Assembly: GCA_017302715.1 (NCBI GenBank)
Contig: JAFLCD010000002.1
Span: forward strand, 131,882 to 195,881
From: Deltaproteobacteria bacterium
GTDB taxonomy: Bacteria > Bdellovibrionota > UBA2394
Length of the DNA stretch: 64,000 nt
Reading direction: 5' to 3'
Shown: positions 8,878 through 17,237 of the stretch, piece after piece
How positions within the stretch are numbered: the stretch's first letter is position 1
Layout: each line of letters starts with the position of its first letter
Notes under the pieces: generated by a model
Databases searched by the model: none
What the model saw: the letters and a program-made list of their open reading frames with translations, nothing else
Told to the model about the DNA's origin: nothing
Position numbers and translations under genes: made by a program

Positions 8878-9408
8878 TTAAGCCGCTCGTGTATGTCTAA
8901 AGCAGGCTTCAAGTCCTTTGATCGTGGCTGATAGGCGCGCAAGATCGTGAATTTTATCTTCGGCGATGCCAAGTTTTACTAAACTTGCTTCATGACTTTT
9001 AATGCAGTCGTGACAACCGTTGATGATCGACACCGCAAGCGCCATCATTTCAAAAGTTTCTTTGCCGTTCAGTGGACGCGCCATAACGTTCATGCGTAAG
9101 CCAGCCGGTTTTTTGTAATCTTCTTTTTCGACATAAGATCGAAAGCGATAATACATATTCATCACGCCCATAATCGCTGCAGCGTCTTTGGCTTCAGCAA
9201 TTTCTTCGGCGCTTGAACCTTGGGCTTTCAAGTGTTCAGCTGCAAAGTCAGAAAGTTCCTTGCAGTTGGTGGTTTCGGCGCAGGCGAGAGTGATCAGGCC
9301 AGCTTCTTTCGGACTAAGTTGGCTGTCCGAAAAAAATTTATTAAAATTTAATTTTAAATCTTTTTGTGTCGTCGTTTCGAATCTGTCGAAGAGAGTGTCG
9401 AGGCTCAT
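8878..9408 (-). CDS. ahpD: alkyl hydroperoxidase AhpD (CMD family)
   Basis: Protein of 176 residues. The motif GCHDCIKSHE places the redox pair at Cys132/Cys135 with His139, matching the Cys130-Cys133-His137 arrangement of mycobacterial AhpD. AhpD receives electrons through a lipoylated carrier and reduces AhpC, so it replaces AhpF in such organisms. The upstream ahpC (80 bases away) supports this. AAGGA precedes the ATG at a good distance. A strong inverted repeat lies between ahpC and ahpD. It is the last gene of the perR-ahpC-ahpD series. Confidence 0.92.
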   Translation of the reverse strand: MSLDTLFDRFETTTQKDLKLNFNKFFSDSQLSPKEAGLITLACAETTNCKELSDFAAEHLKAQGSSAEEIAEAKDAAAIMGVMNMYYRFRSYVEKEDYKKPAGLRMNVMARPLNGKETFEMMALAVSIINGCHDCIKSHEASLVKLGIAEDKIHDLARLSATIKGLEACFRHTRAA

Positions 9409-9442
9409 AAGTTATTTCCTTTCGATTGATTTTGTATTTTTC

Positions 9443-9472
9443 GAATTCCCAAATCCGAAAACTTGGGAATTC
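9443..9472 (-). repeat. perfect 10-bp inverted repeat between ahpC and ahpD
   Basis: GAATTCCCAA and TTGGGAATTC are perfectly complementary across a 10-base loop, 16 bases after the ahpC stop and before the ahpD ribosome site. On the minus strand the stem is not followed by a T run, so it is unlikely to be a complete intrinsic terminator. It could protect the ahpC message, attenuate ahpD, or bind a protein. Confidence 0.6.
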
Positions 9473-9488
9473 TGAAAAGACAAATGCC

Positions 9489-10079
9489 TTAAGCAACTTG
9501 AAGGGTGTCGTCGCCTTTTTCCCATCCACATGGGCAGAGTTCGCCAGTTTGAAGAGCGTCTAATACTCTCAAAACTTCTTTGACGTTTCGTCCTACGGAC
9601 AAATCATTTACTTCAACCCAACGAATGGTATTTTCTGGATCGATAATAAAAGTTGCGCGAAGGGGAGCGCCGGCACCTTTGTGCAAAATTCCAAGTGCTG
9701 TGGATAATTCTTTTTTGTAATCGGCGAGCATAGGGATTTGAAGAGTTTTCAAATCTTTGTGATCTTTTCTCCAAGCTAAGTGAGTAAATTTAGAATCACA
9801 GCTTGCGCCCATCAAAACGGTATCGCGATCTTTAAAATCTTTATTGTGATTGCTGAACTCAGCGATTTCAGTTGGGCAAACAAATGTAAAATCTAAAGGC
9901 CAAAAGAAAATAGTTCGCCATTTACCTTTAGAGTCTGCGAGTGAAATCGTTTTGAAGTTATCGTCGAGTTTTTTATCGATCGAAATCACTGCATCGAGTT
10001 TGAAATCAGGAAATTTATCACCGATGGTGAGCATTCCAGTGGTTGTAGTTTCGGGGGTTGTTGTCGTAGGGGTGGACAT
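9489..10079 (-). CDS. ahpC: peroxiredoxin AhpC
   Basis: Protein of 196 residues with the 2-Cys peroxiredoxin pattern: peroxidatic Cys68 in FTFVCPTE, the conserved Thr and Arg of the active site, and C-terminal resolving cysteines Cys182 and Cys184 in LCPCGW. The first 15 residues are a Thr/Pro-rich extension; AAGGAG seven bases before the ATG supports that start. It reduces hydrogen peroxide and organic hydroperoxides and, given the adjacent ahpD and absent ahpF, is probably recycled by AhpD. It follows perR by 39 bases. Confidence 0.95.
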   Translation of the reverse strand: MSTPTTTTPETTTTGMLTIGDKFPDFKLDAVISIDKKLDDNFKTISLADSKGKWRTIFFWPLDFTFVCPTEIAEFSNHNKDFKDRDTVLMGASCDSKFTHLAWRKDHKDLKTLQIPMLADYKKELSTALGILHKGAGAPLRATFIIDPENTIRWVEVNDLSVGRNVKEVLRVLDALQTGELCPCGWEKGDDTLQVA

Positions 10080-10118
10080 ATTTTTCTCCTTATTCGTATT
10101 CTTGTTAAAATGTGATCT

Positions 10119-10550
10119 TTAAATTTTTCGACCTCGTAAGGTCACTTCGATATCCGTTATTTGAAAATTTTTTCCTAACAAACTCATATCGGGCACCACT
10201 CGCAAAACGCGAGGATCTAAGTCCATAATTTCGCCGCTGCTTTCGTCTACAAAATGAAAGTGAGGTTTGGTGTTGCAATCGTAGCGAGTGCCGGGCGAGC
10301 CTGGCTCTTTCACTTCTTTAAGCAATCCCTTTTCAACAAAGAGATTGAGGGTGTTATAGACCGTCGCCAGCGAAACCGTTGGAAAAGTTTTTTCGACTTC
10401 GGTTTTCACTTCTTCAGCGGTTGGATGAGAGCAGGTATTCCAAACATACTGGGCAATCGCCATTCTAGGTGCTGAAGCCTGGATACCTGCGGCACTTAAT
10501 CGCTGTTTAAGCTCTTTGGGGGTTGAAGTGTTTTGATGCTCTGACTTCAT
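10119..10550 (-). CDS. perR: Fur-family peroxide regulator, PerR-like
   Basis: Protein of 143 residues with a Fur-type winged helix (about residues 12-85, including SLATVYNTLNLF) and a dimer domain with the metal ligands expected for PerR: His42, His97, His99 and nearby Asp/Glu. The two CxxC structural zinc sites of classic PerR/Fur are missing, a subtype seen in some proteobacteria. Its position before ahpC-ahpD and a perfect Per box 40 bases upstream support peroxide sensing and autoregulation. A Fur or Irr role is less likely. Confidence 0.85.
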   Translation of the reverse strand: MKSEHQNTSTPKELKQRLSAAGIQASAPRMAIAQYVWNTCSHPTAEEVKTEVEKTFPTVSLATVYNTLNLFVEKGLLKEVKEPGSPGTRYDCNTKPHFHFVDESSGEIMDLDPRVLRVVPDMSLLGKNFQITDIEVTLRGRKI

Positions 10551-10589
10551 ACTATTAGACTACGCCTAAAGGTTAGAAAGTCAATAGGT

Positions 10590-10604
10590 TTAGAATGATT
10601 CTAA
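10590..10604 (-). promoter_or_regulatory. Per box upstream of perR
   Basis: TTAGAAT-G-ATTCTAA is a perfect 7-1-7 inverted repeat, one base per arm away from the PerR consensus TTATAAT-N-ATTATAA. It lies 40 bases before the perR start and only 7 bases from the end of the upstream E1-beta gene. It should let PerR repress its own operon and release it when oxidised. Confidence 0.8.
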
Positions 10605-10610
10605 TCTAAA

Positions 10611-11669
10611 TCAGGCAGGATCGGCTAAAAGCTCTCGAATAGCATTCTCTACATCCACTTTCTGTGGAACCGAGGCGTACTCAAGGTTTGGTGAAAGCCC
10701 AATTCCAGGAACCGCTTTTCCAGCCAGCAATCGTGGTCGAACGGCCAACTCATAGAACATTTCATCTACGACTCGACGAATAAGATGCTCGCCGAAATTA
10801 GTGATTTCAGTTTCTTCGTTGATAAAAATCACTCGGCCGGTTTTTCGAATCGAAGTAGTGATCGCATTCCAGTCGTAAGGAATCAAAGTCCTCAAATCGA
10901 TGACTTCTAAATCTCCGTGCCCAGCTTCGGCAAATTCATTGGCGACATCCAAACAAATGGGAGCCAAGCGACCATGAGTGATGATGGTCGCATCGCGACC
11001 TTCGCGAGAAATTTTCGCCTGACCGATAGGAATAGAAAAATCTTCAAGCTTTGGCCATTTAGGTTTCCAATTCGAGCGATCTCCAATCGGAGCGTCGATC
11101 ATATCTTTCAAAGCTTTTTCATCGGCGGGTTCGCCAGGAATAAGTTCTACGCCTTTTGCGCGAAGAAGAGCTTTAGGTTTCAAAAATAAAACTGGATTGT
11201 CATCTTTAATCGCTGAAAGCATTAAGCCGTAAGCGTCGAGCGGAGTCGAAGGACAAACCACTTTCATTCCGTGAATTTTTGTCGCGATCGAATCAAATGA
11301 ATGTGAATGATAAAGTGATCCGTGAATTCCAGAACCGGTGGGAGTCATGATCACCATCGGAGTTTTAAATTTTCCACCTGAAGCCCAGAGAGAATTTCCG
11401 CAAAGCTTCAGCAGATCGATCGTATTGAAAATATAATCCACGAATTGAACTTCAGCGACAGGACGAAAGCCTGCCCATGCAAGTCCAAGTGCAGCGCCCA
11501 CAATTCCGCGCTCATCGAGTGGAGAATTCCATGCTTTTTTTAAACCTTGAGAGACGGTGAATACTCCACCAAGAGGTGCGCCTACATCTTCTCCAAAAAT
11601 TTCTTTAACGCCTAAATTTTCTTCTCCGTAGTGGAGGGCCATGCGAATGGCCTGTGCCATATTCGCCAT
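10611..11669 (-). CDS. 2-oxo acid dehydrogenase E1 component, beta subunit
   Basis: Protein of 352 residues of the transketolase-like E1-beta family. It shows the conserved EDVGAPLGGVF start region, the DERGIVGAALGLAWAG segment and a C-terminal transketolase domain with the loop VIDLRTLIPYD. With the E1-alpha two bases upstream it forms the thiamine diphosphate heterotetramer that decarboxylates a 2-oxo acid and passes the acyl group to lipoyl E2. Sequence character favours branched-chain 2-oxo acids, but pyruvate is possible. No E2 or E3 gene is adjacent. Its stop lies seven bases from the Per box. Confidence 0.85.
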   Translation of the reverse strand: MANMAQAIRMALHYGEENLGVKEIFGEDVGAPLGGVFTVSQGLKKAWNSPLDERGIVGAALGLAWAGFRPVAEVQFVDYIFNTIDLLKLCGNSLWASGGKFKTPMVIMTPTGSGIHGSLYHSHSFDSIATKIHGMKVVCPSTPLDAYGLMLSAIKDDNPVLFLKPKALLRAKGVELIPGEPADEKALKDMIDAPIGDRSNWKPKWPKLEDFSIPIGQAKISREGRDATIITHGRLAPICLDVANEFAEAGHGDLEVIDLRTLIPYDWNAITTSIRKTGRVIFINEETEITNFGEHLIRRVVDEMFYELAVRPRLLAGKAVPGIGLSPNLEYASVPQKVDVENAIRELLADPA

Positions 11670-11671
11670 GT

Positions 11672-12718
11672 TTAACTTCCGCCTTTTTTGGGATAAGTGT
11701 CGTCGAGACCTTCAGCAAAAACGCCGTACCAAATATCATCGCCCTCGGGATAAGGCTCTTGTTTAACTTGTTGATAAGCGTCGTCGATTAAATTGCGATT
11801 GCTCGTCCAAACTTCTTCGATTTCTTTTTCGTCGATTAAATTTCGCTTCAACATTTGTTCTTCAAAAATTTTAATACAATCAGGTTCAGGAATTCGATTC
11901 GCACCCGAGGAAGAAGAGTGACCGTAGAGTCGCGAAGTTTTTGCCTCTAATAAATAAGGACGTCGCTCTTTGCGAATATAGGCCATCGCTTCTTGTATCG
12001 CGAAATACGATTCAACGGGATCATTTCCGTTGATGGTTTTTCCGGGCATATCAAAAGTTTTTGCCCAATCGGCGATATTTTTTTCACCGTGCTGTTCAGC
12101 GGCGGGAGTAGAAATTCCAAATCCGTTGTTCACCACAATCATTAAAATAGGCAAGGGAAGTGCAGGTCGATTGGCCCAAACTAAACAGGAGTGAAAATCT
12201 CCTTCGGCTGTTCCTGCATCACCGCCGTTAACGATGGTGAGCGAGTCTGTGCCTTTGGTGTGAGCTTGTGCAATTCCTGTTCCGATCGCGGTTGAATACT
12301 GAGTTTCGATCGTTGGCGAAACCGGCATGATATTCCATTCGGGAACGGCGTAGTGATTAACGAAATTTCTTCCGCGAGAGTAAGGATCTGTCGCGGTGGT
12401 TCGCATCTGGCGAATCGTATCGATGACTTCGGCTCCCATCGCAAGCGCAATGCCGCTACTTCGGTAATGCAAATGTAAATAATCGAATTGAACGCCTTCA
12501 CCTTTTTTAACTTGAAAGCCGAGAGGCACATTGAAGCCCTCTTCGCCGGGTCCACCGATCCAAAAAAATCCTTCGCCACCTTTACTCATTTTAATAAGAC
12601 GCTCTTCGAGCAAGCGACCGCGTACCATAATATTGTGCATTCGCTTTAAGAGTTGAGCATCCAATCGAAGATAGGGGTCGTTGGATTTGGGAGTTAGGGT
12701 ATGAACTTTTTTCGACAT
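11672..12718 (-). CDS. 2-oxo acid dehydrogenase E1 component, alpha subunit
   Basis: Protein of about 348 residues. The thiamine diphosphate site is visible as GDAGTAEGDFHS followed 20 residues later by VVNNGFGIST; GDA replaces the usual GDG. The phosphorylation-loop region YGHSSSSGANR is also typical of E1-alpha. The start is uncertain: ATG at 12718 has better spacing to an AAGAG site than the GTG at 12724. It is paired with the beta subunit in one transcript. Branched-chain oxo acid dehydrogenase is the most likely identity, which would supply primers for branched fatty acids. Confidence 0.85.
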   Translation of the reverse strand: MSKKVHTLTPKSNDPYLRLDAQLLKRMHNIMVRGRLLEERLIKMSKGGEGFFWIGGPGEEGFNVPLGFQVKKGEGVQFDYLHLHYRSSGIALAMGAEVIDTIRQMRTTATDPYSRGRNFVNHYAVPEWNIMPVSPTIETQYSTAIGTGIAQAHTKGTDSLTIVNGGDAGTAEGDFHSCLVWANRPALPLPILMIVVNNGFGISTPAAEQHGEKNIADWAKTFDMPGKTINGNDPVESYFAIQEAMAYIRKERRPYLLEAKTSRLYGHSSSSGANRIPEPDCIKIFEEQMLKRNLIDEKEIEEVWTSNRNLIDDAYQQVKQEPYPEGDDIWYGVFAEGLDDTYPKKGGS

Positions 12719-12844
12719 ATTCACTAGCTCTTTTGAAATAACTTCAAATTCATCGGCTGTCCAATTGTTAAGTATAAGAAATAATCAAGGTTTTGCGAAG
12801 TCCGTCAAAGACTTGGTTAAGAAAAAGTTCAACAATTTTAAGTG

Positions 12845-13447
12845 TCAAGATGGCAGACCTCTTAAGAAACGTATCACGTACATAATTCCAGACCACAGAG
12901 CGAGAATCACCGAGACGGTGAGTAAAACGAGTCCGATCTCATTCCAGATCGGCCAATTTACCAGAAGGAATAAAATCGCAAAAAACTGAATCCAGGTTTT
13001 AAGTTTTCCGCCTCTATCCGCAGGTAAAACAATTCCAGCCGTTGAAGCAATGGCGCGAAGACCGGTGATGGCAATTTCTCTTCCCACCGTAACGATGACT
13101 AAAATCGGAGGCAAAATATCCGCGTGAATTCCAAAAAAATGAAACTCAAGTCGATGCATCCAGAGCAGAACGATCATCGTTGATACAATGATGAGTTTGT
13201 CGGCAAGAGGATCGAGAAGCACTCCCAGTTTCGATTCGTAGTTATATTTTCGCGCGACCCAGCCATCTATATAATCAGAAAGGCCTGCGAGTGAAAAAAA
13301 TATCGCGGCCAAAATATTCCATCCGTAATAAACGCTGGTTGCTACGAGCGGAATTGCAACGACTCGGCTTAAAGTAAGAATATTTGGCAGCAGATAAAAG
13401 TCAGAGCGCCGAATGAGTTGAAATTTCAATTTTTCGGTAACTTTCAT
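12845..13447 (-). CDS. pgsA: CDP-diacylglycerol-glycerol-3-phosphate 3-phosphatidyltransferase
   Basis: Protein of 200 residues with the CDP-alcohol phosphotransferase signature: Asp58, Asp61-Gly62, Ala65-Arg66, Gly75, Asp79 and Asp83 in the order D-x2-DG-x2-AR-x8-G-x3-D-x3-D. Four or more hydrophobic segments place it in the inner membrane. It makes phosphatidylglycerol phosphate for anionic phospholipid synthesis. The ATG overlaps the stop of the upstream lipoprotein gene by four bases, so they are co-translated. Other members of the family are possible but length and motif spacing fit PgsA. Confidence 0.88.
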   Translation of the reverse strand: MKVTEKLKFQLIRRSDFYLLPNILTLSRVVAIPLVATSVYYGWNILAAIFFSLAGLSDYIDGWVARKYNYESKLGVLLDPLADKLIIVSTMIVLLWMHRLEFHFFGIHADILPPILVIVTVGREIAITGLRAIASTAGIVLPADRGGKLKTWIQFFAILFLLVNWPIWNEIGLVLLTVSVILALWSGIMYVIRFLRGLPS

Positions 13448-14109
13448 TTAGTACTCGGCGCAGAAGTTTGTGGCTGCACAACGAATTCATATTCAAGAGA
13501 TCCTCGGGGTCCCGTTATCAAGAGTCTGATCATATCAGCAGAAGCCAAATCTTTTTTTGGAAAACGAACGCGGTAAGTTCTGCCAAAATTACTCATATTT
13601 TTGTAAAAATATTTGGCTCTCTCATCTTTATGAGAGGCTGCCTCGATTTTATCGTGATCGACTTGGACCGTTCCATCAGGATTTTCTATAAAAATTCTCC
13701 ACATCGAATGCTTTTTTTCAAAATCATTCCACTCGGGTTCGCGGGTAGAGGCTGAAAGCACAAAAACAAAATAATCCTTATCTTCAGCTTTCTGTTCCGC
13801 AGCGATTTTCTTCTCGGCATCTTCGGTCAATTGGTATTGGCGGGCCATTTCGTGCGTGAAAGCTTCTTGCAATCGTGGGCTCCAATAAGTGGCATACACG
13901 GTCATCACAGGTTCGAATTCACTATGAACCTGCTTTTCTTTTGTGACTTTGTCGAAAATTCGAGAATAAGAATCATCGTTCCAAACGGCATCGAGAAAAT
14001 TATATTGTCGTGGAGCTTTTCGTCGCTGGCTTGTAGTCGCGCATGCAGAAACAAATTCAGTCAAAACGAAAAGAAAAAGAATTCGAGAAAAAAGAGATCC
14101 AAATTTCAT
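13444..14109 (-). CDS. predicted lipoprotein of unknown function
   Basis: Protein of 221 residues with a lipoprotein signal peptide: a basic start, a hydrophobic core and a lipobox ending in VSAC at Cys23. The mature part starts with a TTSQRR linker and is otherwise charged, with no domain I recognise. It should be anchored in the envelope. It lies between pyrE (adjacent, no spacer) and pgsA (4-base overlap), so it belongs to the SCP2-pyrE-lipoprotein-pgsA transcript. Confidence 0.75.
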   Translation of the reverse strand: MKFGSLFSRILFLFVLTEFVSACATTSQRRKAPRQYNFLDAVWNDDSYSRIFDKVTKEKQVHSEFEPVMTVYATYWSPRLQEAFTHEMARQYQLTEDAEKKIAAEQKAEDKDYFVFVLSASTREPEWNDFEKKHSMWRIFIENPDGTVQVDHDKIEAASHKDERAKYFYKNMSNFGRTYRVRFPKKDLASADMIRLLITGPRGSLEYEFVVQPQTSAPSTK

Positions 14110-14667
14110 CTACATTAGGTTCCCAAAATCAGATTTTCGAAACAAGCTATAAAGTTTTAAACCTTCCTTTTGTAAGGCTTCGCGTCCACCTTCTTCTCGA
14201 TCGACCACGGCGGCTACGCCGAGAACCGTCCAACCATGCTCTCGAACTTTTTTTGAGGCTTCAATCGAAGAGCCCCCACTCGTGACCACATCTTCAACAA
14301 TAACTACTTCAGCTTGAGGTTTAAGAAAGTGTCCGCCTTCGATCATTTTTCCGGTTCCGTGTCCTTTAGCTTCTTTTCGAACGATGAAAGCCTCGAGCGG
14401 ATGTTTTTCAACAAAAGAAGTGAGTGCTACAGCAGTAGCAAGTGGATCAGCACCAAGAGTAAGTCCGCCGACACCGACGGCTTCTTTATAATTTTCGCGG
14501 ATGAGAGAAAATAATCCTCGGCCAATGAGATAAGAACCTTCGGCAAGTAAGCTAACACGTTTAACGTCGATATAAAAATTGGATTGGCGTCCCGAAGCTA
14601 GAGTGACTTGTTTTTGCTCGTAAGCTTTTTCTTTTAAAATTTCTAAAAGACGTGGATCTGAGGTCAT
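14110..14667 (-). CDS. pyrE: orotate phosphoribosyltransferase
   Basis: Protein of 185 residues. The PRPP-binding motif VVIVEDVVTSGGSS lies at residues 121-134, and the N-terminal part carries the expected SGRQSNFYID substrate segment. It converts orotate and PRPP to orotidine 5'-monophosphate in pyrimidine synthesis. The ATG overlaps the SCP2 gene stop by four bases. No other pyrimidine gene is nearby. Confidence 0.93.
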   Translation of the reverse strand: MTSDPRLLEILKEKAYEQKQVTLASGRQSNFYIDVKRVSLLAEGSYLIGRGLFSLIRENYKEAVGVGGLTLGADPLATAVALTSFVEKHPLEAFIVRKEAKGHGTGKMIEGGHFLKPQAEVVIVEDVVTSGGSSIEASKKVREHGWTVLGVAAVVDREEGGREALQKEGLKLYSLFRKSDFGNLM

Positions 14668-15002
14668 GATGAAAAAAGTCCTCCCAATTTAAGAGCTAAA
14701 GTTTTATCTCCAGAGATTTTTATTTTGCCGGTGACGAGGGCCATGGGAATATTGAGATCTCGTCTTAATAATTTTTCAAAATTTTCGGCTGAAATTTTTA
14801 AAGTGCAGTCTGGGTCAGAATGTGCGCCGGATTTAATTTGAGGTTCAGATTGATAGAGATCAAGATTCCAAACTTTTCCGTCGATTTCAAATTGATAGAC
14901 GCAGTCGAATCCTTGCATGGATTCGGGATTTTCTTTGAGGTTACGGTTCATCTTTACCTCAAAGAATTCTTGAATGTTTAGAGGTTTGCTCGACTTCGAC
15001 AT
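14664..15002 (-). CDS. SCP2 sterol-carrier domain protein
   Basis: Small cytoplasmic protein of 112 residues that is nearly all one SCP2 domain. It shows the domain's beta strands, the DPDCTLKIS turn, a FEKLL helix and the typical ending with a G-K-I-K-I-SGD motif followed by a hydrophobic helix. Such domains bind fatty acyl chains or other lipids. It overlaps pyrE by four bases. The actual ligand cannot be deduced. Confidence 0.78.
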   Translation of the reverse strand: MSKSSKPLNIQEFFEVKMNRNLKENPESMQGFDCVYQFEIDGKVWNLDLYQSEPQIKSGAHSDPDCTLKISAENFEKLLRRDLNIPMALVTGKIKISGDKTLALKLGGLFSS

Positions 15003-15040
15003 CCTGTAATGGATGTATCGAAATCGAGCTCCTCAATCAA

Positions 15041-15910
15041 TCAAAGCCGTTCAATATCCGCTAAGAGATCCGTTAAATCCTCTGTTCCATCGATGGGATT
15101 TAAAAAATCTCGCTGTCGTCCCATTAAATATTCGGTGCCTAAAAAGCCCGCGAAGCGTCCTGCGATTGCTCCCACATAAGCCCCAAATATTACGATCGGA
15201 ACTCGACCACCTAATTTAGCGATTTTTTCCCAAGTTCCTGTTGTCGCGCTCATTTCAAATATTTTTGTAGATGCTTTGTAACTGAGCACTCCACCAACCG
15301 CTGTTCCGAGCACGGCCATTCCGGTCATGACGAGCGATTGAATATGTCGACGCTTATCTTCAATCGAAAGCCATTTCGCCTGAAGTTTTTCATTGAGTGA
15401 TCCGTAGCGAATCACTTCAGATTGGTGTGCCAGCCAAGAAGCGTTGATCAAATAAAGTCTCGATTCAAATGTTTTGGTGTCTCCTGATTTAAAAGTTAGA
15501 CGAACAATTTCATCTCGAACTTTTGAAAACTCAGGAACAGCTTCGTCATCGTTTGGATTAAATTTTACGCTGACAAACTGCTCAAGCAATTGAACAAACT
15601 TTTTCTGATCTTTTTCAATCGCGGCCACAATTCGTTGCTGTCTTTCAGAAAGTTTAATTTCTGAAATCGTATCATCTAAAGTTTTTTTCTTTTTAACTTC
15701 CGGAAGCGCTTCAGGAGTTTTTACGGCAGGTTTAGGAGCAGGCTTAGCCGCTTCTTCTTCTGCAGGAGCTTCGGATAAATCCGGATCCGTTAAGATAATG
15801 ACGATTGGATCCGCATTTGTAGGAGCCGCGCTAAGTTTTTGGTTTGTTGCCGATTGTGATAGAGCAATCGCACCCCATGCGATCAATCCCATTCTAAAAT
15901 ATACTTTCAT
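15041..15910 (-). CDS. exported protein with a double glycine-rich membrane segment (unknown operon, gene 4)
   Basis: Protein of 289 residues, not recognised. It has a signal peptide (about 1-28), an acidic and Pro/Ala/Lys-rich linker (residues 45-80), a helical domain (80-190), then two glycine-rich hydrophobic segments (about 198-212 and 235-258) separated by a short loop, and an acidic tail. The same layout occurs in the next two upstream genes. The protein is probably inserted in the inner membrane with its helical part in the periplasm. It is the last gene of the four-gene operon, 21 bases after the previous one. Confidence 0.65.
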   Translation of the reverse strand: MKVYFRMGLIAWGAIALSQSATNQKLSAAPTNADPIVIILTDPDLSEAPAEEEAAKPAPKPAVKTPEALPEVKKKKTLDDTISEIKLSERQQRIVAAIEKDQKKFVQLLEQFVSVKFNPNDDEAVPEFSKVRDEIVRLTFKSGDTKTFESRLYLINASWLAHQSEVIRYGSLNEKLQAKWLSIEDKRRHIQSLVMTGMAVLGTAVGGVLSYKASTKIFEMSATTGTWEKIAKLGGRVPIVIFGAYVGAIAGRFAGFLGTEYLMGRQRDFLNPIDGTEDLTDLLADIERL

Positions 15911-15931
15911 TTTCCCCTCCGATTTCTATTT

Positions 15932-16537
15932 TTATTTTACTTCTTGAAGTTCCTTATTCATTAAATCCAAATCGCCCATCAATGCGCCCTCTTGCAAATC
16001 ATAGTGAGGCATCTCGATGAGTTGTCCTAAAAGAAATCCTGCGCCTGCACCCGTGAGCGCTCCTGCAGGAATCGTGATCGCCATCACTTTCATTCCCATT
16101 GAAGTAGAAGTTGAAAGAACTTTGCCGACGGGAATTCCGACAACGGCCCCGATCACAGCGCCACTTACCGTATAGAGCATTCGTTTTTCTTTTGCTTTCT
16201 CGATTCGTTCGTCGAATTCATTTCGAAGCCGAGCATCGAGACTCATATAGCGATCGAGAAGTTCTGGCTTAGCTTTTAAACTTGAACGAAGCATTCTTAG
16301 ACGACCTTCGAACTCCGACTTACTGGTGGTGTCGAAAATGGTTTCAGCTAAACGATTCACGATGAGTTTTGCCATGGGCTCGGTGGTATCGAGTTCATGA
16401 CTTATAAATTCGTTAAAGTAATAACCAAATTCACTTTCATTATCGATAGGTTCCGATGCTGCATAAACTGAAACGCTTAAAAGAAAAACGCCTCCGATCG
16501 TAAGTAGATTTTTTATTTTACTGATTTGTCGTCTCAC
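15932..16537 (-). CDS. exported protein with a double glycine-zipper membrane segment (unknown operon, gene 3)
   Basis: Protein of 201 residues, not recognised. A signal peptide ends near YAAS; residues 30-118 are helical and charged; residues about 122-142 and 148-172 form two hydrophobic segments with repeated Gly at four-residue spacing, such as GAVIGAVVG. A short acidic tail follows. Its start lies 20 bases inside the preceding gene, indicating coupled translation. Together with its neighbours it probably forms a membrane complex, but no function can be assigned. Confidence 0.65.
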   Translation of the reverse strand: MRRQISKIKNLLTIGGVFLLSVSVYAASEPIDNESEFGYYFNEFISHELDTTEPMAKLIVNRLAETIFDTTSKSEFEGRLRMLRSSLKAKPELLDRYMSLDARLRNEFDERIEKAKEKRMLYTVSGAVIGAVVGIPVGKVLSTSTSMGMKVMAITIPAGALTGAGAGFLLGQLIEMPHYDLQEGALMGDLDLMNKELQEVK

Positions 16538-17237
16538 GCGTTCCCTCCAATTCTGAAAGTTCTAGTTGAAGATCACCTGCTGAATTTGATTCGAGATCTT
16601 TTAAAAAATCTTCGCCGTTGGGATATCGCTGCGCAAATTCCTGGGCATTCGTTACAGAGCGATCAACAGGAAGAGAGTAGACGGCAGCGACACCGACTCC
16701 GTAACCAACTGCTGTTAATCCTACGATCGCTGTCGCAGCAATCGTTGCTGATTTTGCGTTGAGAGAAGTGAAATAAATATAACCGCCTCCGACGGCGAGA
16801 CCTACGATGGCTCCCCCGACGGTGGACCAGATTTTAATCAATCGATCCTGGTCTTTTTGTTTCCTAACTTCTCGTAGTGCGAGCTCCAGAAAAGCATTTC
16901 CAAGAATTGTGAAATAATTTTTAAGCTCTGCATTTTCTTTAATTGTTTTGCCTAAAAACGCATCGAGCTTGGGATGATTTTCGGTTGTCAGCTCTCGAAA
17001 ATAAATAAGAGAGATTCTTGTCGCTGTTTGATAAAGCGAATCAAGTTGCTCTTTCTCATTGGATTGATTTTTTGTTTTGTCATGCAATTCAGCGGCGGTC
17101 TCGACAAAATTTCTAACCTCTCCTGTAAACATCAAAATATTTTGATCCTTCTCAGGAATTTCGGCCGTGGTTGTTGTAGTCAAAGCGAAGCCCAAAACGC
17201 CCCACACTGAAATAGCTTTCATCCATTTATGAATCAT
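16518..17237 (-). CDS. exported protein with a double glycine-rich membrane segment (unknown operon, gene 2)
   Basis: Protein of 239 residues, not recognised. It has a signal peptide ending around the TTTTTAE stretch, a helical charged domain (residues 30-130), and two hydrophobic Gly/Ala-rich segments (about 135-155 and 165-185, with GGAIVGLAVGGG). The C-terminal 50 residues are acidic. The start overlaps the end of the preceding gene by 11 bases and its own end overlaps the next start by 20 bases. Its architecture mirrors genes 3 and 4, suggesting ancient duplication. Confidence 0.65.
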   Translation of the reverse strand: MIHKWMKAISVWGVLGFALTTTTTAEIPEKDQNILMFTGEVRNFVETAAELHDKTKNQSNEKEQLDSLYQTATRISLIYFRELTTENHPKLDAFLGKTIKENAELKNYFTILGNAFLELALREVRKQKDQDRLIKIWSTVGGAIVGLAVGGGYIYFTSLNAKSATIAATAIVGLTAVGYGVGVAAVYSLPVDRSVTNAQEFAQRYPNGEDFLKDLESNSAGDLQLELSELEGTRETTNQ

